In this document: positions 35,211-47,501 of the stretch, piece after piece | Position numbering within the stretch: the stretch's first letter is position 1 | Layout: each line of letters starts with the position of its first letter | Origin: Ipomoea triloba | Taxonomy: Eukaryota > Streptophyta > Magnoliopsida > Solanales > Convolvulaceae | Reading direction: 5' to 3' | Assembly: GCF_003576645.1 (NCBI RefSeq) | Contig: NC_044925.1 | Location: forward strand, 1,014,515-1,078,514 | Length of the DNA stretch: 64,000 nucleotides | Notes under the pieces: generated by a model | Seen by the model: the letters and a program-made list of their open reading frames with translations, nothing else | Told to the model about the DNA's origin: nothing | Databases searched by the model: none | Position numbers and translations under genes: made by a program

Positions 35211-36180
35211 ATTAAAGAGAGTTAGGCCTAAAATGGGTAGAAAAAATAGCGGTCAAATTATTTAATCAAATGGATGGTTCAGATTGTTTAGATTTATATT
35301 TTTCATTGAGATTTCCTTATTTATCCTTAATTATATTATTATCCGTTAAGTTTTCCTTTAAATATTATCTTCTCTATTAATATTCCGTTAACTTTTAACT
35401 TACCTATTAATTTCTATAAGAAAGGTCTTAGTTTTGAATCTCATCCCAATCAAATTTGGCATAATTAAGTTCCTCACTCTATTTTATTCTTATTAAATTA
35501 AATAAATTAGTAGCTACAACAAAAAATGATACATATGTATTTCTTTAATTTAGAATTATGTGTCTACAATAACTTTATTTGAAAAAATTATTGATTATCA
35601 AAAAATTAAATTAAATAAGAGAAATAATTTCATTAGTTATATTGTCTTTATTTTCTTTCATGCAAAGATTTTTACATTCAAATTTATCAATTGATATTCA
35701 TTACATTGTCCATTATCTTATTTTTACAATATCGTGTAATTAAATATCAAAGTTATAATACAAAATAACGTTATATATTTATTTACCAAGTATTTTATTA
35801 ATACCATGAAAAAAAATAAAAAAGAATAGTTTGAAACCAATCATATTAACTACTTGGGGGATTTGTTGACAATGAAGATACTCAAATAACCAATTACCCA
35901 ACAAATTGAAGCGAGAAACTACCTTTTAATATCTTTGGAATACATCATATTTAAAATTTTCAAATTTTTACTAATTTATTTAATCTTTTTCCTTAAATTA
36001 GAAATTTCTTTATCCACAATAACTCATTCAACATTAATGATTGAACCAAATGAACCCCGAGCAGAACACCTAAAGGAAAGTTTATAGCTCCTATATCATA
36101 ATCTCATTGGATGACATTGTCATCTATGCTACCAACAGTAACCTAATCGCAAATAACACACTACCAACAAAAAGGAAGAA
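35147..36180 (+). mobile_element. Truncated Helitron, 5' portion (repeated at 37145-38190)
   Basis: Starts A|TCTAATATATAT, with the TA run expanded, then GAGAGTTAGGCCTAAAATGG. It matches the 5' kilobase of the Helitron at 14732-12946 in the opposite orientation. The match stops near the ACCAACAAAAAGGAAGAAC text, where a SINE fragment joins. No Helitron 3' hairpin/CTAG end was found. Confidence 0.7.
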
Positions 36181-36186
36181 CACAAA

Positions 36187-36242
36187 CCTGTGACCTCTCA
36201 CTTGGGAGGGCCACAGCAATGCCGCTTGACCACAAGGTCTTT
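36187..36242 (-). mobile_element. SINE 5'-part fragment (repeated at 38199-38251)
   Basis: On the minus strand: GACCTTGTGGTCAAGCGGC, then TCACAGGTTTG. The first is a Pol III box A-like text with the usual CTTGTGG lead, the second a box B-like text. This is a different subtype from the 59.3 kb SINE. Confidence 0.55.
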
Positions 36243-36649
36243 AGTTCATTTTAAACTTTTAGTTGAGATGAAATGCATGCTTCAATCACCATAACCGTTC
36301 CATTAAAAATATGGGTCCTATCTATTTATAGAAACAAAAAATATAATCTCAAAAGATCTCTAAAAAATAACAATAAAAGTAGAAAAGATCTTTATAATTG
36401 AGGTATAATTAAGTTCAAATTTATTTGGATTTCAAGTTATTGTATTCTTTAAAAATAAAATAAAAATGTAATAAAAAATTTTGTCCAAATACAATGTATA
36501 AAAACTCAACAAAGAAAAGAATACAATTTAAAATTTAATTTAAATATTACATTTTTTCTTGCATATTTATATATAAAATTATTTTTCAATGTCAATTTCT
36601 TCTAAAATTCTATTTTCATTTAGAATTAAGACCAATTTATGAAAATCTA

Positions 36650-36697
<48 letters not shown>

Positions 36698-37064
36698 TTT
36701 GTTTTATTTAAAAAAAAATGAGTACTAAACATTAGGGGTGTTGTGTTGTCCCCCTAGTCACACATACATGGCCAGACCAAAAAACTGATGAATAACAAAA
36801 TAATTAAATGAATAACCTGTTTGTATTTTGTATTTCTACTGTTGATTTGATTTTTGATAAGTCCAAATAGAACCCATATCTTGCCACGTTGTCAATCCTC
36901 ATTACACCAATAAGATCAAAGTACAATTCCAAAAATAAATCTAAAATATACCAGCCTTACAAAAATAATCCTAGAATATATTTAAAGATGTGGTGTTGTC
37001 TTTTGCTTGGTTTTTGGTTAAGCAATTCATGTTACTATTGTTTTTTTTTTTTTTTTTTGAAAAT

Positions 37065-37089
37065 NNNNNNNNNNNNNNNNNNNNNNNNN
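37065..37089. other. Assembly gap (25 N)
   Basis: 25 unknown bases separate the two near-identical copies. The fixed short length suggests a placeholder rather than a measured distance. Confidence 0.98.
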
Positions 37090-37159
37090 TCTGTTTGCAC
37101 TGTATATGTCTAATATAACTACATGTACGGGATGTCCATTATTGGATATATAATATCTA

Positions 37160-37210
<51 letters not shown>

Positions 37211-38653
37211 AAAGAATTAAAGAGAGTTAGGCCTAAAAATGGGTAGAAAAAATAGCGGTCAAATTATTTAATCAAATGGATGGTTCAGATTGTTTAGATT
37301 TATATTTTTCATTGAGATTTCCTATTTATCCTTAATTATATTATTATCCGTTAAGTTTTCCTTTAAATATTATCTTCTCTATAATATTCCGTTAACTTTT
37401 AACTTACCTATTAATTTCTATAAGAAAGGTCTTAGTTTTGAATCTCATCCCAATCAAATTTGGCATAATTAAGTTCCTCACTCTATTTTATTCTTATTAA
37501 ATTAAATAAATTAGTAGCTACAACAAAAAATGATACATATGTATTTCTTTAATTTAGAATTATGTGTCTACAATAACTTTATTTGAAAAAATTATTGATT
37601 ATCAAAAAATTAAATTAAATAAGAGAAATAATTTCATTAGTTATATTGTCTTTATTTTCTTTCATGCAAAGATTTTTACATTCAAATTTATCAATTGATA
37701 TTCATTACATTGTCCATTATCTTATTTTTACAATATCGTGTAATTAAATATCAAAGTTATAATACAAAATAACGTTATATATTTATTTACCAAGTATTTT
37801 ATTAATACCATGAAAAAAAATAAAAAAGAATAGTTTGAAACCAATCATATTAACTACTTGGGGGATTTGTTGACAATGAAGATACTCAAATAACCAATTA
37901 CCCAACAAATTGAAGCGAGAAACTACCTTTTAATATCTTTGGAATACATCATATTTAAAATTTTCAAATTTTTACTAATTTATTTAATCTTTTTCCTTAA
38001 ATTAGAAATTTCTTTATCCACAATAACTCATTCAACATTAATGATTGAACCAAATGAACCCCGAGCAGAACACCTAAAGGAAAGTTTATAGCTCCTATAT
38101 CATAATCTCATTGGATGACATTGTCATCTATGCTACCAACAGTAACCTAATCGCAAATAACACACTACCAACAAAAAGGAAGAACACAAACCTGTGACCT
38201 CTCACTTGGGAGGGCCACAGCAATGCCGCTTGACCACAAGGTCTTTAGTTCATTTTAAACTTTTAGTTGAGATGAAATGCATGCTTCAATCACCATAACC
38301 GTTCCATTAAAAATATGGGTCCTATCTATTTATAGAAACAAAAAATATAATCTCAAAAGATCTCTAAAAAATAACAATAAAAGTAGAAAAGATCTTTATA
38401 ATTGAGGTATAATTAAGTTCAAATTTATTTGGATTTCAAGTTATTGTATTCTTTAAAAATAAAATAAAAATGTAATAAAAAATTTTGTCCAAATACAATG
38501 TATAAAAACTCAACAAAGAAAAGAATACAATTTAAAATTTAATTTAAATATTACATTTTTTCTTGCATATTTATATATAAAATTATTTTTCAATGTCAAT
38601 TTCTTCTAAAATTCTATTTTCATTTAGAATTAAGACCAATTTATGAAAATCTA

Positions 38654-38701
<48 letters not shown>

Positions 38702-39068
38702 TTTGTTTTATTTAAAAAAAAATGAGTACTAAACATTAGGGGTGTTGTGTTGTCCCCCTAGTCACACATACATGGCCAGACCAAAAAACTGATGAATAAC
38801 AAAATAATTAAATGAATAACCTGTTTGTATTTTGTATTTCTACTGTTGATTTGATTTTTGATAAGTCCAAATAGAACCCATATCTTGCCACGTTGTCAAT
38901 CCTCATTACACCAATAAGATCAAAGTACAATTCCAAAAATAAATCTAAAATATACCAGCCTTACAAAAATAATCCTAGAATATATTTAAAGATGTGGTGT
39001 TGTCTTTTGCTTGGTTTTTGGTTAAGCAATTCATGTTACTATTGTTTTTTTTTTTTTTTTTTGAAAAT
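37090..39068. other. Copy 2 of the 1.98 kb sequence
   Basis: Matches 35080-37064 throughout. The differences I found are one-base indels and (TA)n length, and all fall in the first 310 bp of this copy. The rest looks identical. Sequence continues past 39068, whereas copy 1 stops at the gap. Confidence 0.9.
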
Positions 39069-39212
39069 GTTACCCTTCCTTTATACGGGAGGTGGTCGGT
39101 TCGAGCCTCTGTGAAGGCAATACTGACTCTTGTGCTTCAATAGGTTGAGAAAGTAGTTATGAACAGATACTGCATTGTAATAGAGTTAGTAGTATTCAAA
39201 AAAAAAAAAATC
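39066..39212 (+). mobile_element. tRNA-derived SINE, plus strand, 5'-truncated
   Basis: GGTCGGTTCGAGCCTC contains a good Pol III box B (GGTTCGAGCC). The body GGCAATACTGACTCTTGTGC, TTCAATAGGTTGAGAAAGT and TAATAGAGTTAGTAGTATTC ends in a run of 13 A. The box A part present at 59402 is missing. A T-run lies directly upstream. Confidence 0.8.
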
Positions 39213-40111
39213 GGTCACAAATTTAAAATGTTTATACCTAATGATACTTATATACAAATTGTTAATATTTGACAATTTAATGTTGAAAATTTTTTTTTGT
39301 GGTAATTATATCTGAACCTTTAAAATTTAATACTATATTTTGCTTCTTATGACATTATATCCAATTATAATATTCATTTCAAAAAAATATGATATGCCGT
39401 TATTATGCTAGAGTGTGCACTTAGTAAAATAATTAAATTTACACTTTACAATCCATTTTTCAATCATATGCTAATAAAAATTGTTATCATATATATACCA
39501 TACAAATATAACCTACCTACATCCCATAAATACCTTTTTATTTTCAAAAGTGCATCCATATCTCATATTATCACAATTAGTTTAAGTTTGTTTCAAGTAC
39601 AAAGTCAAAAAAAATTTCACACTATTTTAGTCTTTTCTTTACGCGATGCGCAAAAATAAATGCTCAACATTAATATTCAATGTTAAAATCATAGTTATAA
39701 TTTTTGAAAATAATATTTTATAATTGTTATAAAATATCAGAAAATTTATAGTTATAAAACTCATATAATATATTATAAAAAGTATAGTTCATAATTTAGT
39801 TAATAATTATGGTATAATTTATAATTTTTAAAGTATGAATTTTAAATATGGTAAATGATTAAATATAATTATAGTAGCATATAATATATACAAACCGAAG
39901 TTTAACATTGTAAGGTAATTGTCGGTTAGAAATGATAATATAGTTTCGATCACCACCCATGTGAATGGAGCAAATCATTTGGCCAGTCCCCTACCACTTA
40001 GCGTGCTGACCGTTGGGACAGAGGATTAGTCTTCTGTTTGTTGGCTGGAGAGATACCTTTGGGAAAAACCAAAAAAAAATAATAATAAAATAGTACTCAA
40101 TAAGTATATAA
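39213..40111. other. AT-rich spacer, no gene
   Basis: The 84-codon frame at 39405-39659 has no family features. Nothing else recognised. Confidence 0.4.
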
Positions 40112-40120
40112 ATATGGGAT

Positions 40121-40525
40121 GAGTTAATTCCATTTTTGGTCTTAGATTTATAGGTGACAATCCACTTTTAGTCCTTTTTTATTAGAACATCCAATTTTGG
40201 TCCTAGTATTATTGTGGCATGACCAATTTTGGTCCTCCAGCAACAAAATCGTTGAAATATCATTAAATACAAAGACATTTCAATCTCTTTTATACAAAGT
40301 ATGTTGAACCGCTATATTTTTTATGTTTATTTTTTTGAAAACATTCATAATTGAAAACCGAAATGTCATTGTATTTAACAATATTTAAACTGATTTGTTG
40401 ATAAAGGACCAAAATTGGTCATGTCACAATAGTACTAGGACCAAAAGTGGATGTTTTAATAAAAAATGACTAAAAGTGGATTGTCACATATAAATCTATG
40501 ACCAAATTAAAAATGGAATTAATTC
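40121..40525. mobile_element. MULE-like MITE, long inverted ends, 9-bp TSD
   Basis: Begins GAGTTAATTCCATTTTTGG and ends with its inverse (AAAAATGGAATTAATTC). Arms pair for about 150 bp through TGACAATCCACTTTTAGTC and GTCCTAGTA(T/C)TATTGTG. ATATGGGAT flanks at 40112-40120 and 40526-40534. No coding capacity. Confidence 0.93.
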
Positions 40526-40643
40526 ATATGGGATTTTCAAAAAAAAAAAGTATATAAATATGGGCATAAACCAAGAGTACGTACTAATCTTGATTCAGTC
40601 TTATAATTTTTTAGATTTTAGATATTTATATTATTGAATAATA

Positions 40644-40674
<31 letters not shown>

Positions 40675-41130
40675 GTAAATTATTTTTATAATGATATTTA
40701 TATTATAAAAAAATAACTAACTAATTTTTACGAGATATACATCTTAGATTTGTCCATAATTCTCACAGAGAGAGCTCATATGAACTAGAATCATATACCT
40801 ATGAGACAGATTGAGAAGAACCAACTTTTAGATACAAACATGCACTCTGTAACACTATCAAATACATCTGTTAATATAAAAGTGTAATGTGGAAAGCTAC
40901 AATGATACGTAAAGTGCACTCTAGATAGTTGCACGTGTACATATCATCATATAATGAACGGACTTTATAGTGTTGCAGATCGTGCTCTCAAAATTTGAGA
41001 TAGTTTTCAAATGATCAACACATTTTTCTTGCTTCAGTGATATTGATCTTCTCATATTAACGAATAGAATGAGCTTTTTTAAAGTACAAATTCTCATTTA
41101 AATTCCTGTTTGGAAGTGTAGATAAATGTG
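40526..41130. other. No gene; (AAT)n at 40645-40673
   Basis: AT-rich spacer, with GAATGTGCACA-type words starting at about 41090 that lead into the tandem repeat. Confidence 0.4.
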
Positions 41131-41690
41131 ATCATTGACTCTTAAAATAAAATATCTATACAAGAATGTGCACATTGTGTAGTTGAAGGCACAAAAATGT
41201 GTAATCGAAACAATTTATGGCACCAAAAAATGAAAGTCATTCAATTTAAGTGATCAGATGCGAAGCAAAAAATGAAAGTCATTCAATTTAAGTGATCAGA
41301 TGCGAAGACAACTTCCTGTTTGAAAGTGTAGATAAATGTGAATGCGAAGACAACTTCCTGTTTGAAAGTGTAGATAAATGTGATCATTGGCTCTTAAAAT
41401 AAAATATCTATACAAGAATGTGCACATTGTGTAGTTGAAGGCGCAAAAAATGTGCAATCGAAACAATTTATGGCATCAAAAAATGAAAGTCATTCAATTT
41501 AAGTGATCAGATGCGAAGACAACTTCCTGTTTGAAAGTGTAGATAAATGTGATCATTGGCTCTTAAAATAAAATATCTATACAAGAATGTGCACATTGTG
41601 TAGTTGAGGCACAAAAATGTGTAATCGAAACAATTTATGGCACCAAAAAATGAAAGTCATTCAATTTAAGTGATCTTGAAGCAATTACCC
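41131..41690. repeat. About 170-bp tandem repeat, three units, with nested 42-bp duplications
   Basis: Units start with ATCATTG(A/G)CTCTTAAAATA at 41131, 41383 and 41552. Each runs through GAATGTGCACATTGTGTAG, CGAAACAATTTATGGCA and AGTCATTCAATTTAAGTGA. The first interval is longer because two stretches of about 42 bp (AAAAATGAAAGTCATTC.. and GATGCGAAGACAACTTCC..) are doubled. Related GTGCA-type words continue to 42040. Confidence 0.9.
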
Positions 41691-42546
41691 TTACAAATCG
41701 TTTGTAAATCTAAGAAATTTCATTAGAAATTTAGTTATAGATAGATTGGTTAAAGAAAATACAAAAGATATAATAAACACTTGCTCATAATTATGCACTT
41801 GAAGGCACATAAATGTGCACTTGAAATCTAATTCTACATTCGAATGCACAAATATGTGCAATTGAAGCAATTTATGGTACCAAAATGGAAGTTATTCAAT
41901 ATAAGTGTTATTAAAGCAATATGGTAGTACATTGTAACAGAGCCAATAGTACTCCAAAAAAAAAAAAAAGAAGAAATAATTACCCTTACAAATCGTTTGT
42001 AAATCTCACAAATGTGCACTTGATGAAGAAAAAACGTACATTTGAAGACCAAGAACATCTGAACTAACTTACACAAATTTACCATAATGCCATCACATTT
42101 TTTTTAATTGTCTCTATTTTGGATCCTTAATATGGACTGTATCAATGGATGAGATTAAGCCTTATTTTTCAACTAAGTTATCCTTCTCATTTGATATGTT
42201 TTCTATATATATATATATGGGCATATGCATGCATGTGATTTTTATAATTTCAACTTTAAAATATTCTTTTACCAATCACCACATTAATTTGATAGAAACT
42301 TCTAACTTTCTAACCAAGGAGGGTATTACCATGATTTATTAGTGCCCCTTTTACAAATGAGGATAAGTATGCAGTGAAAACTATTAATTCAAATAAACAT
42401 GATGTGTCCTGTGTGCCATGTGGTAGTAATGAAAACGTGATCATTTAGCCATATTAGGTTGAAATGGTAATTACATCCCAACCTTACGGGAAAGTTTTGT
42501 TAGTTTTTGGATGGTAGATTGTAAATAAGTAAATTTAACTATTCAT
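41691..42546. other. No gene; SINE 3' fragment at 41920-41970
   Basis: GGTAGTACATTGTAACAGAG, CCAATAGTACTCC and an A-run form a plus-strand SINE tail. Frames at 41834-42085 and 42145-42342 show no family features. Confidence 0.45.
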
Positions 42547-42555
42547 TATTTCAAT

Positions 42556-42964
42556 CAATCCTTATACCGTGGATCATCGTCCATAATGCATTATGGAACA
42601 TGGGTCATGGTTGATACTGCAGTTATGTTGAACTAATACTGCAGTTGTGTTGAACGGATACTGCAGTTGTGTTGAAAGGAAACTGCAGTTGCGCGAAACA
42701 GAGGCCATTTTATCTGTCTGTAAATGCAGTTGTGTTGAACTGATACTGCATTTGTGTTGAACGGATACTGCAGTTGTGTTGAATGGATACTGCAGTTGTG
42801 TTGAACGGATGAACGACCTCTGTTTCGCGTAACTGCAGTTTCCTTTTAACACAACTGCAGTATCTTTTCAACACATCTGCAGTATCCGTTCAACACAACT
42901 GTAATATCAGTCATGACTACGGTCCACAATGCATTCTGAACCATGGTCCACCATATAATTTGCC
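42556..42964. mobile_element. MULE-like phrase-repeat element, second member, 9-bp TSD
   Basis: Ends CAATCCTTATACCGTGGATC and, inverted, GGCAAATTATATGGTGGACC, each followed by GGTCCA..ATGCATT(A/G)TGGA. The interior is GATACTGCAGTTGTGTTGAA in one orientation, switching to the inverse near 42820. TATTTCAAT flanks both sides (42547-42555 and 42965-42973). GACAGAGG..TTTC-type text in the middle is also present at 12280. The 92-codon frame at 42574-42852 is a by-product of the repeats. Confidence 0.9.
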
Positions 42965-43099
42965 TATTTCAATAGAGGACGGACAAATATTTATATAAGA
43001 AACTACAATTAAATTTTTTTTAAATACTTATAAAATTAGTTAATGATTAAATAAAATACTTAAATATTTCATCAAATTTGATTTTTTTTTTTAGTATAT

Positions 43100-43650
43100 A
43101 CACATGAGGGACATAGCATATTAGATTAAAATGCGTACTTAAGTGAAGACATGCAAACTTATAAAAGTGTCGCTTATAATATCTAACAATGTAACTCAAA
43201 AAGTAAATTTCAAAAACCATAAAAATGTAGTTTAGAAGTGGTGAGTTGCACTTTTTAGAGTTCAAAGTGCATTTTTTTAATATTGTGTTGTGCACTTTTG
43301 ATCGAGTTTCTAAAATTTATTTTTAAAAATATTTTTAGTTGCACTTTTATATATCATAGAATATATGGTACATTTTTAAATTCACACATTCATACTTCCA
43401 TGCACGCCTAAGTGCAAACGTGTAAACTCACAAAAGTGCAAGCTCTGATATGTAAAATTGCATATGCATAAGTAAATTTTAGAAATTATAAAATGCACAA
43501 TTAAAGTTTGTGATATGCACTTTTTAAAATTTTGAGATATATTTCATAATATCATATTGTGCACATTTAAATTTTCCGAAATTTACTTTTTGAGCTTTTC
43601 AATTGTACTTTTATACATCATAACACATACGGTGCACTTTTATATTTACA
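43100..43650. repeat. Duplicated phrase block, GTGCACTTTT words
   Basis: Two units of about 270 bp (43130-43385 and 43400-43650) share TAAGTG(A/C)A..CATGCAAAC-type starts, GTGCACTTTT, TTTCTAAAATTTA and GTTGCACTTTTATA(T/C)ATCAT words. Same style as the phrase-repeat elements, but no GGACC termini were found. Confidence 0.6.
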
Positions 43651-43656
43651 AGTTTG

Positions 43657-43703
43657 CATATATATATATATATATACATATATACATATATATATATATA
43701 TAT
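43657..43703. repeat. (TA)n target of the LTR retrotransposon, left side
   Basis: TA units with a few TATACA. They continue on the other side of the retrotransposon at 48898-48940. Confidence 0.95.
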
Positions 43704-45161
43704 TGATGGGTGTAGTTTTCGCGGTGGATGGAAAGATTTGGGTGTTAAAACGGAAAGATTTCCGAGTATCGTTCTCAAAGGATGGCAATGAGAGAGTTCA
43801 AGCGGTAAGGGAATTAAGCACAAGAGTGTTTAGTATTTGAAAGCTAACCCAAACATAGTAAGAAAATGCACATGAAACATCATGAAAATAAGGAACAAAC
43901 AATGGAAACAATCAATTGGAAAGGGGGATTTGGATCTTGCAACTCATATAGGTATCATTGATTTCCTAAGATATTAGGCTAGCAACACTTAGATTATGAA
44001 AATGAGATAAGGTCACCAACACCACCGCCACTCTCGTGGTCAATGGACTCACTCCTTAGACCGTAATGTCATCCTTGTGATCACTAGGCTAGGAGAGGCA
44101 TTTTGTCAAACACGTTATGTGCCTCTTATCTTCCACTTCTTCCTTTTCTCAAAGGTGAGAGGAAAATGTGCTAGGCTAGGCTAAGGAGTAACTCTACTCT
44201 CGTAGATGAGACTCCTTCTCTAAACACCTCTCATATAGGTTGATCACCCCTACACAAGAGTCAAAGTGGATCACCACTCACACAATCAAACTCATAATCA
44301 AGCAATTGCAAAACCTAATTGATCAATTCAAAGCTCAAGAACATCCATACAACATTGCTCAATCCAAATCCACAAAGATCTATCTAATCATACTTGGAGT
44401 TGAAATAGCAAAAGGTAAAAGTAATGACAAGAAATTAAAAGGAAGACTTAGCTAGGAATTGAACTTTGAATTTGAACTTGAACTTGAAATTGAACTTTAA
44501 TCTTGAACTTGAATGTAGATCACAATCTTGCAACAATGGAATTCTTCTCTAATTCTAATCTAAACCTAAGAATTGCAATGTGGAGTGAATTGGGAGGGAT
44601 CTCTCTAGGCTAATCCTAGAGAGAGAAATATTATAAAGTGATCTAGGACTGAAGTGTGATGGATCCCCTGCAAAATGGCTCAATTCCCCTTTTAAATCTC
44701 GCCCAACTGCTGAAATTTCCGCGATGGACGCACGGCTGGACGCGCGTCCACTGCGCGTCCAGCGTGCCTTTTGCTGCACAGACTCCAAACTTCAGAGGGC
44801 TGAAAGTTGGACGCGGGCGTCCAACCCGCGTCCACAGCAGACTGCTGTTCTGCTGCCAAACTTCTGCAAGCATAATTTCGGACGCAGGCCTGGACGCATA
44901 GGTGGACGCGCGTCTACTGCAGTCCTGGCCTAATTTTGCTCCAACTTTGGTTCGTTCTTCACTTATCTGAAATGTTGTCATTTCCTGCCCTCTTTGCACA
45001 TCTTTTACCTACAAAACAATTAACCAAGCGTGGAACGGGGTCTAATGGCAATAACAAGCATTCTAAAGCAAATTAGGACTAAAACATTCATAAGGGCCAT
45101 GAATTATGCACTTAATGATCCACAAATAACCTTATAAAAGTGGTATCTTTTGCACTTATCA
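43704..45161 (-). repeat. LTR, left copy (3' LTR in element sense), full length
   Basis: 1458 bp, from TGATGGGTGTAG to TTGCACTTATCA. 44721-44925 has about ten GGACGC/GCGTCC words, several paired as GGACGCGCGTCCA. 44466-44515 is a TTGAAC-type hexamer run. The small frames here are duplicated in the other LTR. Confidence 0.9.
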
Positions 45162-47501
45162 AAGTTTCCACACTTTAAACCTTGCTTGTCCTCAAGCAAG
45201 CTATCTTTAAACAAGCAAAACATAAGTGCAAAGGATGCCACAAACTTTGATATGCAAGAAAGCTTAAGACAAAAGAACGATGCACATATTTGAAATCAAT
45301 ACACTCTTTATGCTATCATGAAAATGTGCCTTCAAACGAACACTTAGATTCTCAACAACGAATATCCCACGAAACAAAGCCCTTAGGCTAAAACAATTCA
45401 TTTCAATTAACTCTTTTTCTCACACTTTTCAAGCATGCAATCCAAACGAGGGTTCACCAACCATTTAGAACGGGCCACTAGCCGAGCCAACTAGTGGGAA
45501 CGATGTGCACAAGCCAACCCTATTCGACCACCCGTATAACCTCAAGCCCCCTAGATACTAGTGTGAATAACAAAAGGCTTCAAGGTTGTCTACTACCCCT
45601 TAGGACCAACCATCGGGCTACCCGATCTCACATGGAGCTCCATGCTTTTTCGAGAACAGTGCAATGGGTGCCCGGTCCCAACGGGATAGATCTCTCCTTT
45701 TCTCATTCCCCAAGATAACCTCATCGGGCTACCCGACTTCACATGGATCTCCATGCTTTTTCGAAGACGGTGCAATGGGTGCCTGAATCTTGGCGGAATG
45801 GCTCTCTTCAATTTTCTCATCTCCCAAGACCTCGTATCGGGGCAACCGACTTCACGTAGAGCTCTACGCTTTTTCGAAGACAGTGCGATGGTTGCCCCCC
45901 AACTTGCCCTAGTGAGACGGTTCATCTTTTTCATATCCTAAGGTGGCCACATTGGGCTCTTTTGGGGTTTTGGCCTCATTGGGCTCTTTTAAACAACTTA
46001 AAGCAAAGCATCACCTTCACAACCCCACACTTCACCTTCGGGAGAGCAAAAACAAAGAAAATTAGGTTCATTTTCGGGCTTAGTAAACATTATATTACTA
46101 GGGTTGATAGGTGCACACTCCCACTTCGTTACCTCCTTGACTATGGTCCGGGCTAAATGAGGGGTGAACATCACACAAGCATACAAAAATCAGCAACTTT
46201 AAAAGTGAACAAGAATTTTCTTTCAAGGGATATTCCAAATTGAGAGTCAAACACTCCTTCAAAGCACGCATTTTCTAAGATAGATTAAACAATGTATTCA
46301 TTTCAAACATATACAAAATTCTACGCTAAGCATCACTTTAGATCAAAGCTTTTTAAGCACCACTGGTGCTTTCCTTTCCACACTTTAAAAGGAACATCGT
46401 CCTCGATGTTCACACTATGCACAAGGTGGGAAAGTCATAAGGTCTAAACAAAACAACACCCTTTTCCACACTTTAGAAGTGTGATATGGGCTATAGGATC
46501 ACACAAAAATGCTTTTATGAATGATCCAAAACATGCAATGCTATGCCATCATCTCCCGGTTTCCACACTTTAAAAGGAAAGCATATAGGTAAACACAAAA
46601 GACAAGAGAGATAAAGAAACTCCCTTGTTGCTTCTCTTCAATTACATGGCCTTTAATCATCCTCTTAGCTTTGAGTCATTTATCAATTTTCCTACACCAT
46701 CAACAAACACATTGCAATACTACAAACCATATTAGAGAATTTAACTTCCATTAATGCAAAACTTATTGAAAGCAAAAGTAAACAGCAAAAACAAAATGCA
46801 TAAAAATGTAAGATAACCTCGGGTTGCCTCCCGAGAAGCGCTCCGTTTAACGTCCGTAGCCCGACGCAACTTTCAAGCCCTCATTCCAACATACTTGGAC
46901 GGGGACAAGTCCTTTTGCCCCATCAACTCTTTCTTCAAGATATGCCCTCAAATGCCGGGCATTGGAAAACTCCTTTAATTCTATACATAGCATACTCTCT
47001 TCCCAAGGTTGGCAACTATCCATGTCCATGAGTATGCTATTATCTTCCAACTTTCCTCTTTTTTCATTTTTCTTCTTTTCACCAAACTCCTTTTCATCAT
47101 TTCTCACTTTCTCCTCAACTTCCTCCCTAACACTCTCATCATTTGTCTTTTTCTTGTCATCAACCTCTTCTTTTACATTCTCCTTTTCAACCCTTTCACT
47201 CCGATCTTTACCAATCAAATCATGAATATATAAAGCATCATCAAGGCAATTATCATGGAAAGTCACACATTCAATATCACTTAAATCACTTAAGCTAGCA
47301 TCAACATTAACATCATCATCACCACATATCTCATGCAAATCATTAGTAAGCTCATTTGACAAAGATTCATCACCAAAAGTAAAAGACTCAAGAACATCAT
47401 TCTCATCTAAAGAAACGAAAGAATTGTTTTCACAAGGATTGGAAGAGTTGCTATCATAAGGATTAGAGAAATTATCCTCACACGACTCTATTGCATCATT
47501 C
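45162..47501 (-). other. Remaining internal region of the retrotransposon
   Basis: Non-coding for most of its length. It holds three tandem units of about 115 bp at 45603-45905 with GGGCTACCCGA(C/T), TCACATGGA(G/T)CTCCATG and CAATGGGTGCC. The polypurine-like TTTAAAGTGTGGAAA on the minus strand occurs beside the LTR and in variants near 46380, 46465 and 46565. The frames at 45494-46186 are by-products. Confidence 0.7.

Larger units (their letters stand above)
35080..37064. other. Copy 1 of a 1.98 kb sequence repeated across a gap
   Basis: From CTGTTTGCACTGTATATG to the poly-T and GAAAAT just before the N run. The same sequence follows the gap (37090-39068). Contents: (TA)n at 35151-35204, the Helitron 5' portion from 35147, a SINE fragment at 36187-36242, and a plain AT-rich tail. 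The small open frames here are duplicated in copy 2. This is best read as a contig end overlapping the next contig. Confidence 0.9.

Noticed and set aside
36889..39114. Apparent two-copy gene family (identical 58-residue stretch twice)
   Set aside because: The duplication is the suspected contig overlap, and the frame sits in AT-rich non-coding DNA and is cut by the gap in the first copy.
44555..44999. Several overlapping open frames in the LTRs as genes
   Set aside because: They repeat in both LTRs (44.6 and 48.4 kb), overlap on opposite strands and arise from the GC-rich GGACGC words.
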